A stretch of 64,000 nucleotides of DNA from Niallia taxi (GTDB lineage: Bacteria; Bacillota; Bacilli; Bacillales; Cytobacillaceae). The position numbers were made by a program, and so were the translations under genes. The notes beneath the pieces were generated by a model. The model had not been told where the DNA came from. It made no database searches and was given only the letters and a program-made list of their open reading frames with translations. The stretch covers positions 3,334,001 to 3,398,000 of the forward strand of contig NZ_CP102589.1 in NCBI RefSeq assembly GCF_032818155.1. The letters are read 5' to 3'. Position 1 is the first letter of the stretch, and each line of letters starts with the position of its first letter. Shown in pieces: positions 58,053 through 64,000 of the stretch.

Positions 58053-58110
58053 AATTTATTTCTCCCTTTTTAGTAGAATATGTAGCTATTTCTCACTTCC
58101 ATAACAGAAA

Positions 58111-58770
58111 CTATTTAGCTAGTTTTTTTCTGTTTACAATAGAGATTACAATGATACCGACAGAAACTATCATTAAAACGGTATAGATAGTGATTTCTGA
58201 AATGTCAGAAGTTCTCGGATTTTCAACTTTTTCTGTTGTTGTTTCCTTTGCTGTTGAGCTTGTTGCTGCTGTTTCTGTATCTGAGGTTGTATTTGTTTCA
58301 TCTGAAGCTGTTGAGGTTGTTTGTGAAGAAAGAGCCTTTGCCGTGCTTTCATCAAAGTCAAACCTAATAGTATACCAATGGTCGTAATTCTGGTCTTCGA
58401 CAATAACATGAATTTCTCCAGCAGTTGGACTGTTTAGTGAGCTCACATTAAATTGAACCACACTAGATTCACCACTTTTACTAATTTCAGTGACATTTGC
58501 GCCACCTACTTTAAATTCTGTGATCGCTGAAGTAGAAATTCCTACTTGTACTTTATGAACACCATTTTCGACAATCAATTTTGCCGGCTTTTTAAAGTAT
58601 CCATCTGCCATGGAGGCTGAATCACTATCTGCACGCAAAACAGAATAGTTTATGGAGTACTCGCCATCTGCAAGTGATGCAGCGAATGATTTGTTACTGA
58701 CACCAACAGACAAAAGCGTAAAAATTGCTAATATTGCAACTATTTTTATTGCAACTTTCTGTTTAAGCAA
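58111..58770 (-). CDS. isdC: Wall-anchored single-NEAT heme protein (IsdC-like)
   Basis: 219 residues. Signal peptide 1-31, NEAT domain about 34-142 with SMADGY (53-58) and heme motif YDHWY (129-133), then a Ser/Thr-rich spacer (about 148-182). The C-terminus has NPRTS (184-188), a hydrophobic segment (193-211) and RKK: a sortase B type signal. It likely sits buried in peptidoglycan, relaying heme from secreted hemophores to the IsdE-type lipoproteins. First gene behind the Fur box. The NPRTS motif differs from NAKTA on the six-NEAT protein. Confidence 0.92.
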   Translation of the reverse strand: MLKQKVAIKIVAILAIFTLLSVGVSNKSFAASLADGEYSINYSVLRADSDSASMADGYFKKPAKLIVENGVHKVQVGISTSAITEFKVGGANVTEISKSGESSVVQFNVSSLNSPTAGEIHVIVEDQNYDHWYTIRFDFDESTAKALSSQTTSTASDETNTTSDTETAATSSTAKETTTEKVENPRTSDISEITIYTVLMIVSVGIIVISIVNRKKLAK

Positions 58771-58872
58771 GTATATACATCCCCTCTATATAGTTATATT
58801 GATAAAGCATAAGTTAGCGTTTTCCATACACCTTCTTCCTGTATTTGTTTTAGGCACAACCTGCCTAGATTC

Positions 58873-58902
58873 ATATTAAATGATAGTGATTCTCATTGTC
58901 AA
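58873..58902 (-). promoter_or_regulatory. isd promoter with overlapping Fur box
   Basis: Minus strand: -35 TTGACA (58897-58902), 18-bp spacer, -10 TAATAT (58873-58878). The Fur box at 58881-58901 contains two overlapping 7-1-7 inverted repeats (TGATAGTGATTCTCA and TGATTCTCATTGTCA), two to three mismatches each from TGATAATNATTATCA. Fur with iron would occlude polymerase, so the whole operon to 47747 should be iron-repressed. Confidence 0.85.
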
Positions 58903-58965
58903 TGAGTTTTTTCTCAATTAGATAATATTATTCTCATTTAGTTGATAATTTGACTCATAAAAAAG

Positions 58966-58995
58966 AGCAATTGCCTTTATCGCAACTGCTTTTTC
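58966..58995 (-). terminator. Terminator of the thioredoxin-like gene
   Basis: AGCAATTGC / GCAACTGCT stem with one mismatch; on the minus strand followed by TCTTTTTT. Separates it from the heme operon. Confidence 0.65.
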
Positions 58996-59008
58996 TAGAA
59001 TGAGACTG

Positions 59009-59608
59009 TCATTTTCCCAGCAAAGCTGCAGACTCCTCTACGCCAATTCTATAACTTGAAAGTCTTCCATTCTCGATCTTAATCATTGTTGGAGTTCCGG
59101 TTATTTCTAGTTCAGCAGCTGATTGAGGAGCTTTGTTTTCAAACGGAGTCTGATGGACTGCAATCAGCTTATTATCATTTCCTTCTTGAACAGACCAAGA
59201 AACCCTCTTATCATTTATCAATTCAGCAAGATCAATATCGTCATTGATAATTTCTTGTCCGTTCTCCATCCTTCCAATCACCTTGTCCCATTTTTTATGA
59301 TGGTTTTCCCAATCATACCAGCTTGCCGCATTTTTCTTTTCGCCCATGTCAACAATATACAACGGAACCTCGCCTGTCTTGTTGTATGCTAAAACAGATT
59401 TTTCTAGTTGTTGACAGTAGGAGCAGCCCTTCTGCCAAAAGTAAACGATATATCCCTTGTCCTTTTGTGAGAAGGTCTCTGTTGCTTTAATTCGTTTAAT
59501 ACTACTTATCGTTTCTTCACTGGATTTGCTTAATACTGGAATAATAATCCCGCCAGCAAGAATAAGGAAAACTGCAGTTAGAAGCACCCATTTTACCTTG
59601 TTGTTCAT
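59009..59608 (-). CDS. Membrane-anchored thioredoxin-like protein
   Basis: 199 residues. One N-terminal membrane segment (about 7-27), then a thioredoxin-fold domain with the redox motif CSYC (about residues 62-65), an insertion rich in Asn/Lys/Trp, and the cis-Pro loop ITGTPTMI (about 168-175). Extracytoplasmic location is expected, resembling bacteriocin-transport accessory or TlpA-like disulfide proteins. Target proteins unknown. Read from its own unit immediately upstream of the heme locus start, same strand, but a terminator lies between, so no functional link can be claimed. Confidence 0.78.
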   Translation of the reverse strand: MNNKVKWVLLTAVFLILAGGIIIPVLSKSSEETISSIKRIKATETFSQKDKGYIVYFWQKGCSYCQQLEKSVLAYNKTGEVPLYIVDMGEKKNAASWYDWENHHKKWDKVIGRMENGQEIINDDIDLAELINDKRVSWSVQEGNDNKLIAVHQTPFENKAPQSAAELEITGTPTMIKIENGRLSSYRIGVEESAALLGK

Positions 59609-59784
59609 CCTGTATCTCCTTTCGTTTATTCTTATTTTAGCGGATAAATAAGCCTTTCAAACGGCAGGAAAGCAGGAAAATCTGACATTATTGTGACAAT
59701 TAGGTCCTTCTGGTTTTCAAAATTCAGACGGGCGAAATATTATATGGTAAAATCATATTAGATTTTTAAGAAGGAGATGGCAAA

Positions 59785-61014
59785 ATGAAAAGCTCTATTA
59801 TTGATCGATTTATTTCTTATGCTGTTATTGATACACAATCCAACGAGGAAAATACCGCATGCCCTTCCACACCTGGACAGCTGATATTAGCAAACAAGCT
59901 TGTGGAGGAATTAAAGGAAATTGGCATGGAAGAAGTAACAGTAGACGAAAATGGCTATGTTATGGCAACCCTTCCTGCAAATACGGAAAAGAATGTGCCA
60001 ACAATCGGTTTTCTAGCTCATTTGGACACTGCTACTGATTTCACTGGAAAGAATGTCACTCCTAAAGTTTTGGACCATTATGACGGGGGAGACATCGTCC
60101 TAAATCAAGACTTACATATCGTTTTATCACCAGCAGATTTTCCAGAGCTGACAAAATACAATGGTCATACATTAATAACTACAGATGGAACGACTTTGCT
60201 TGGTGCTGACAATAAAGCAGGCATTACAGAAATTATGACTGCCCTTATTGCTTTAAAAAAATCAGACATAAAGCATGGAAAAATAAGGGTCGCATTTACT
60301 CCAGATGAAGAAATCGGAAGAGGTCCCCATAAGTTTGATGTAAAGGCATTCCAGGCTGACTTTGCTTATACAATCGATGGCGGTCCTCTTGGTGAACTGC
60401 AATACGAAAGCTTTCATGCTGCAGGTGCAAAAATCACGGTGAATGGTACAAATGTCCATCCTGGTACTGCAAAAGGAAAAATGGTTAATTCCATGAAAAT
60501 AGCAATGGAGCTGCAAAACAAGCTGCCATCTGAAGAAGCTCCTGAAAAAACTTCAGGCTATGAAGGCTTTTATCACCTGCTTTCATTTGAAGGCGATGTG
60601 GAGCAAACAAAACTAGCCTATATCATTCGCGATTTTGACAGAGATTTATTTGAAAAGAAAAAGGCAAACTTAACTGCCATTGTTGCTGATTTGAACGAAA
60701 AATATGGGAAAAACACAATCGTTCTTCATTTAAACGATCAATATTACAATATGCGTGAGAAAATTGAACCTGTGAAGGAAATCGTTGATATTGCTTATCA
60801 AGCAATGGAAAACCTCGGGATTACGCCAATTGTTGAGCCTATTCGCGGTGGAACAGATGGCTCCCAATTATCTTATATGGGGTTGCCGACACCGAATATA
60901 TTCACTGGCGGAGAAAACTTTCACGGTAAATTTGAATATATCTCGGTTGATAACATGATAAAAGCAACAGATACTATCGTCGAAATAGTCAGATTATTCG
61001 AGGAAAAAGCATAG
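59785..61014 (+). CDS. pepT: Peptidase T (tripeptide aminopeptidase)
   Basis: 409 residues, M20B family di-zinc aminopeptidase. Metal-site motifs: [12 protein letters not shown] (about 76) with the first zinc His/Asp, [14 protein letters not shown] (about 139), TPDEEIGRG (about 172) with the catalytic Glu, and [24 protein letters not shown] (about 352). Removes the N-terminal residue from tripeptides in the cytosol. The ATG follows AAGGAGATGG. Monocistronic with its own terminator. Confidence 0.96.
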   Translation: MKSSIIDRFISYAVIDTQSNEENTACPSTPGQLILANKLVEELKEIGMEEVTVDENGYVMATLPANTEKNVPTIGFLAHLDTATDFTGKNVTPKVLDHYDGGDIVLNQDLHIVLSPADFPELTKYNGHTLITTDGTTLLGADNKAGITEIMTALIALKKSDIKHGKIRVAFTPDEEIGRGPHKFDVKAFQADFAYTIDGGPLGELQYESFHAAGAKITVNGTNVHPGTAKGKMVNSMKIAMELQNKLPSEEAPEKTSGYEGFYHLLSFEGDVEQTKLAYIIRDFDRDLFEKKKANLTAIVADLNEKYGKNTIVLHLNDQYYNMREKIEPVKEIVDIAYQAMENLGITPIVEPIRGGTDGSQLSYMGLPTPNIFTGGENFHGKFEYISVDNMIKATDTIVEIVRLFEEKA

Positions 61015-61022
61015 GCTAAAAG

Positions 61023-61055
61023 GAGGCGCTATTAAACGGAAGCGCCTCTTTTTTT
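61023..61055 (+). terminator. Terminator of pepT
   Basis: GAGGCGCT / AGCGCCTC, 8-bp GC-rich stem with a 10-nt loop and seven T residues. Confidence 0.88.
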
Positions 61056-61097
61056 CACTTCGCTACCCGTCATTTATTTCGGTTCTCTAAACATATT

Positions 61098-61132
61098 TTG
61101 TACTTTTCTTAGATTAGTATATAATAGTACAA
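61098..61132 (+). promoter_or_regulatory. Promoter of the unknown gene, flanked by an inverted repeat
   Basis: -35 TTGTAC (61098-61103), 16-bp spacer, -10 TATAAT (61120-61125). The arms TTGTACT / AGTACAA at each end (61098-61104 / 61126-61132) form an inverted repeat framing the promoter, so an operator is possible. Confidence 0.55.
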
Positions 61133-61196
61133 GTGCTCAAATTATTGTTCGAATATGATAGACAAATAGATAGAAGCGAAAAAAAGGAGTTAAGCA

Positions 61197-61667
61197 ATGA
61201 ATTCGATTTACAAAACACATGAAGATTTAGCTGATAATACTGAACTGCAGCAACATATTTTGCAAACTTTTGGATTGCAGTCCAAAAAGAAGCGTGTTAA
61301 GAAAAAACTATTAAAGCAGCTTGTTTCCCAAGAAAGCTTGATCAATAAAGTCGTTCAAGAATTCCAATTTGATGGGCAAACACCAGCAGCTGCTGAAAAA
61401 GTACAGGTAACGGAGGAAAAAGTCCAGACAACTACGGAAGAAAAAGCAGTTGCAGAAACAAGCACTCCATCCTTTACTACTCTTCCAGTAACTGCATTAC
61501 TAAAAGTCGGCAAAGCGTTCTTTAAAGAAGAGGAAGCTGTCCGTTATTATTATAATAAAAACAAGCCGGAACAATACAAAAACAAGGAGCTTCTTGTTCA
61601 ATGTATTTCAGAGGGCTACTTGAATTCAACAGAGGAAATTCAAAAATCGATCGAACAATCCATATAA
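61197..61667 (+). CDS. Hypothetical protein
   Basis: 156 residues, not recognised. Two parts are visible: an N-terminal highly basic helical segment (about 1-60, with KKKRVKKKLLKQLV near 30-43), a middle linker rich in Glu, Thr and Val (about 61-98), and a C-terminal part (about 99-156) with LLKVGKAFFKEEEAVRYYYN and a final amphipathic region. No signal peptide or membrane helix. The start follows AAAAGGAG. It has its own promoter and a very stable terminator, so it is a real gene, not a shadow. Function unknown. Confidence 0.72.
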   Translation: MNSIYKTHEDLADNTELQQHILQTFGLQSKKKRVKKKLLKQLVSQESLINKVVQEFQFDGQTPAAAEKVQVTEEKVQTTTEEKAVAETSTPSFTTLPVTALLKVGKAFFKEEEAVRYYYNKNKPEQYKNKELLVQCISEGYLNSTEEIQKSIEQSI

Positions 61668-61686
61668 TTAAAAAGACCAATTAATT

Positions 61687-61733
61687 AAAAAGACCCAATC
61701 TTTGTGCTGCAGTTTAAAGATTGGGTCTTTTCT
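61687..61733 (+). terminator. Terminator of the hypothetical gene
   Basis: AAAGACCCAATCTTT / AAAGATTGGGTCTTT, a 15-bp stem with a 12-nt loop and further T residues. The upstream bases repeat the partial stem motif TTAAAAAGACC. Confidence 0.88.
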
Positions 61734-61899
61734 CATATCTTCAACTTGACACCGCATTCTGTATACTTCAATTTTCTTGGATGCTCTGTTATAATTTTTT
61801 TAGGAAAAGAATTGAAGCTTTTATTGCCATTTTCTTAATGGATGTGACATAAATGGAAAGCTTGCTGTATTACACTACATATGTTGGAGGCAATTATCT

Positions 61900-62547
61900 A
61901 TGGTTAAAATAGCACCATCCATTCTTTCAGCTGATTTTGCAAAACTGGGAGAAGAAATAAAAGATGTAGAGCGAGGCGGAGCCGATTATATCCATGTGGA
62001 TGTGATGGACGGCCATTTTGTTCCAAATATCACTATTGGACCATTAATTGTAAGTGCAATTAGACCGATTACAACACTTCCTTTGGATGTCCATCTCATG
62101 ATTGAAAACCCTGATCAATACATTCCAGCATTTGCTAAAGCTGGTGCAGATATTATTACCGTTCATGCAGAGGCATGTCCACATCTTCACCGTACACTTC
62201 AGCTTATAAAAGAGCATGGTGTTAAGCCTGGTGTTGTCCTTAACCCAAGCACACCTGTTGAAATGATTAAGCATGTGATTGAAGATGTTGAAATGGTCCT
62301 GCTTATGACTGTTAATCCTGGCTTTGGCGGACAAGCATTCATTAAAAGTGTACTGCCAAAAATTACAGAGGTACGCAAACTGGCTGATCAGTTCAATCCA
62401 GGCTTGGAAATTGAAGTCGATGGCGGCGTTAATGAGCAAACTGCCATTCTTTGCAAAGAGGCTGGTGCTAATGTTCTTGTTGCAGGCTCCTTTATTTATG
62501 ACAGTGGCGATAGAGCAAAGGCAATCAAGGCTGTTCGTGGAGAATAA
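61900..62547 (+). CDS. rpe: Ribulose-phosphate 3-epimerase
   Basis: 215 residues, TIM barrel. Motifs: IAPSILSADFAKLGEE at the N-terminus, HVDVMDGHFVPNITIGP (about 32-48) with metal-binding His/Asp, DVHLMIENP (about 63), MTVNPGFGGQ (about 137) and VDGGVN (about 173). Interconverts D-ribulose-5-P and D-xylulose-5-P. Usually next to rsgA/prkC in Bacillus; here it is isolated, so it may be a second copy. Starts after TTGGAGG. It helps connect arabinose-derived xylulose-5-P with the pentose pathway. Confidence 0.94.
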   Translation: MVKIAPSILSADFAKLGEEIKDVERGGADYIHVDVMDGHFVPNITIGPLIVSAIRPITTLPLDVHLMIENPDQYIPAFAKAGADIITVHAEACPHLHRTLQLIKEHGVKPGVVLNPSTPVEMIKHVIEDVEMVLLMTVNPGFGGQAFIKSVLPKITEVRKLADQFNPGLEIEVDGGVNEQTAILCKEAGANVLVAGSFIYDSGDRAKAIKAVRGE

Positions 62548-62577
62548 AGGCTGGGACATAAGTATGTGAATCCGCGT

Positions 62578-62626
62578 AAAAACCGAACCACTTAATCAGT
62601 TAAAGATTAAATAGTTCGGTTTTTTA
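62578..62626 (+). terminator. Hairpin terminator downstream of rpe, inside the repeat element
   Basis: AAAAACCGAAC / GTTCGGTTTTT closing stem, with inner stem TTAATC / GATTAA and a T-run after it. Acts as the likely rpe terminator. Confidence 0.75.
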
Positions 62627-62658
62627 GTTTTAATACAATTATTACAAATCTTAGTGAA

Positions 62659-62783
62659 ATGGAGCAGAGGACACTCGACTCCTGCGGGAAATAGAGGAAA
62701 GGCTGAGACCCCGCAGGCGAAGACGAGGAGGCTCAGCTTCCTCCCCGCGGAAAGCGAGAGGACGAGCGCGCAATGAAACGAAC
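62659..62783. repeat. GC-rich conserved core of the Bacillaceae intergenic repeat
   Basis: A highly structured segment of about 58% GC in a 35% GC region. Complementary pieces CTGCGGG/CCCGCAG, GCTGAG/CTCAGC and the runs ACTCGACTCCTGCGGG and CTCCCCGCGGAAAGCGAG are hallmarks of a repeat I recognise from Bacillaceae intergenic DNA. Function unknown. Confidence 0.6.
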
Positions 62784-62894
62784 TAAATTTATATCCATAT
62801 TCTATTTAGTTACGTGCTTTATTTTTTTAATTTAGATGTAATTTTATTATTCGTGTTTAGAAAGATTATCTTTTGTTTTGTCCTGGCCTCTCTT

Positions 62895-64000
62895 TTAAGC
62901 TGTCATTTTTACTTTTGCGGTTAATTTTGTTAAGACTGTTGCCAGCAGCAATGTTCGTTCAACAAATGTATTTAGCTCTAAATATTCTTCTTCACTATGG
63001 GCATTTCCACCCACAGGCCCCATTCCATCTATCGTCGGGATTCCCATTGAGCTTGTAAATGCGCCGTCAGATCCTCCTCCAGTAAATGTATCCTTCACTT
63101 CAATGCCAAGCTCTTTTCCAGCTTCCTTGATTATCTTTAATAGTTGGATAGATTGACTGTTTTTTTCCATTGGCGGTCTGCTGATGCTTCCTTTTACTTC
63201 AATTTCTGTTCCTTCCACATCAGAGACAGCACATATTTCTCTAATTTGCTTATCAATTATTGGTGCTTGATCCATTTTTATCAGACGGACATCAACCCCA
63301 GCTGTGGCAGAGGATGCAACTGTATTGATAGAGGTTCCGCCCTCTATCATTCCAACGTTTACTGTTATGCCGTCTTGATATTTTGTCAGTTTCTGAAGTT
63401 TAATTGTTTTGTATGCAAGCTCTTCAATTGCACTTCGGCCTTTTTCATGCTCAACTCCTGCATGGGCGGAGGTTCCCTTCACCTTAATCGTGTAACGTCC
63501 TCCGCCTTTTCTGGCAGATACAATCGAACCATCCTTTCTTCCCGGTTCTACAATTAAAGCGTAATCCTTGTTTCGTGCTGTATGTTCAATAAGCTTCCTT
63601 GAGTTGGATGACCCAATTTCTTCATCACTATTTAGGACAATTTCCACATTTCTGATTGCGGAAGCATTAACCAGTGCTAAGGCTTTTATCGCATATAGGA
63701 CAGACACAAGACTGCCCTTCATATCTACAACACCAGGTCCATATGCTCTGTTTCCTTCTATGCGGAAGGGACGTTTTTCTACCGTTCCTTCTGGAAAAAC
63801 AGTATCCATATGTGCAACAATAATAATTTTAGGATCTTTTGCATCCTGATGGCGTAGCACGAGATTATTTCCGGTCTTCTTTTCCTTTTTAATTGTCGAC
63901 ACAAATCCAGCCTCTGTAAATTTACCTTCGAGTATTGCTGCTATTTGGTCTACCCCTTTTTTTACATAGCTGCCACTGTCAATATTAACTAGTTCTTCGA
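62895..64000 (-). CDS. M20-family peptidase (glutamate carboxypeptidase-like), cut by the window end
   Basis: The reading frame stays open through position 64000, so the gene starts beyond the window; the first visible residues EELVNIDSGSYVKKGVDQI match the N-terminal region of CPG2-type carboxypeptidases, and the apparent internal GTG start at 63902 is not real. Visible metal-site motifs: VAHMDTVFPEG, AYGPGVVDMKGS, NSDEEIGSSNS with the catalytic Glu, LIVEPGR and GGGSDGAFTSSMGIPTIDGMG. It would cleave C-terminal glutamate or acyl-amino acid bonds. Gene exits to the right; partners unknown. Confidence 0.88.
   Translation of the reverse strand, partial: EELVNIDSGSYVKKGVDQIAAILEGKFTEAGFVSTIKKEKKTGNNLVLRHQDAKDPKIIIVAHMDTVFPEGTVEKRPFRIEGNRAYGPGVVDMKGSLVSVLYAIKALALVNASAIRNVEIVLNSDEEIGSSNSRKLIEHTARNKDYALIVEPGRKDGSIVSARKGGGRYTIKVKGTSAHAGVEHEKGRSAIEELAYKTIKLQKLTKYQDGITVNVGMIEGGTSINTVASSATAGVDVRLIKMDQAPIIDKQIREICAVSDVEGTEIEVKGSISRPPMEKNSQSIQLLKIIKEAGKELGIEVKDTFTGGGSDGAFTSSMGIPTIDGMGPVGGNAHSEEEYLELNTFVERTLLLATVLTKLTAKVKMTA

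Larger units (their letters stand above)
62549..62888. mobile_element. MITE-like intergenic repeat element
   Basis: The 347-bp gap between rpe and the M20 gene is filled by one composite element. Ends are imperfect inverted repeats: GGCTGGGACATAA (62549-62561) and TTTTGTCCTGGCC (62876-62888), 10 of 13 complementary. Inside is a hairpin with AAAAACCGAAC / GTTCGGTTTTT arms (62578-62624) and then a GC-rich core. I recall similar units in intergenic gaps of many Bacillaceae genomes. No ORF or transposase in it. Confidence 0.6.

Noticed and set aside
63900..63902. GTG as start codon of the M20 peptidase
   Set aside because: The frame is open to the window end and upstream residues (LVNIDSGSY, KKGVDQIAAIL) match the family N-terminus, so the gene is cut, not short.

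Overview
The window is about 64 kb of low-GC (roughly 38%) chromosomal DNA from a Bacillaceae firmicute. Evidence: near-consensus AAGGAGG ribosome binding sites, sigma-A type TTGACA/TATAAT promoters, cre (CcpA) sites, a Fur box, and operons that read like Bacillus gal, tre, iol, ara and isd loci. The order and content (iolABCDE-iolT-iolGHIJ, araR, a B. anthracis-like isd cluster, a 'GGCTGGGACATAA' intergenic repeat) suggest a Bacillus-related genus such as Niallia or Cytobacillus, but the genus is a guess. No rRNA, tRNA, CRISPR array, phage or transposase gene was seen.

Layout. 1-4.95 kb: LacI-type regulator divergent from galK-galE-galT (Leloir pathway). 5-16 kb: mostly single genes (ROK repressor, CDF metal exporter, secreted LysM-CAP protein, tautomerase, ABM monooxygenase, MarR regulator, Bcr/CflA exporter, C45 Ntn-hydrolase, chemoreceptor, Gfo/Idh dehydrogenase, PHP phosphatase). 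16-18.3 kb: phosphotrehalase plus a free PTS EIIA-Glc domain behind a promoter carrying two TreR-type palindromes. 18.4-29.9 kb: a complete myo-inositol operon, read right to left. 30.5-45.6 kb: an L-arabinose/arabino-oligosaccharide regulon: araB-araD-araA, two GH51 enzymes flanking a small Cys-rich protein, galM, araM, a GH127 enzyme, divergent araR, and a GH27 enzyme behind an AraC-type regulator. 46.8-47.7 kb: an RsbR-like STAS protein. 47.7-58.9 kb: a Fur-controlled heme-scavenging (Isd) locus. 59-64 kb: membrane thioredoxin-like protein, pepT, a small unknown gene, rpe, an intergenic MITE-like repeat, and an M20 peptidase cut by the window end.

How the genes work together. The gal, tre, iol and ara blocks bring plant- and soil-derived sugars to glycolysis or the pentose phosphate pathway (L-arabinose to xylulose-5-P; inositol to DHAP, acetyl-CoA and CO2), and several carry cre sites. 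No arabino-oligosaccharide transporter, AraE, TreP, TreR or IolR is encoded in the window, so uptake and some regulation must be encoded elsewhere. In the heme locus, NEAT proteins (one free hemophore, one large six-NEAT protein and one IsdC-like protein, the last two with sortase B type signals) would pass heme to two complete binding protein/permease/ATPase sets, and an IsdG-type monooxygenase would open the ring to release iron.

Most notable signals: a six-NEAT protein with two tandemly duplicated NEAT domains having YxxxH instead of YxxxY; the duplicated hemophore module; a perfect 12-bp hairpin burying the ribosome binding site and start codon of the LysM-CAP gene; a DUF6171-like Cys-rich protein inside the arabinan operon; a GH27 enzyme with an Asp-to-Ile change suggesting beta-L-arabinopyranosidase activity; and a MITE-like composite repeat filling the rpe downstream gap.
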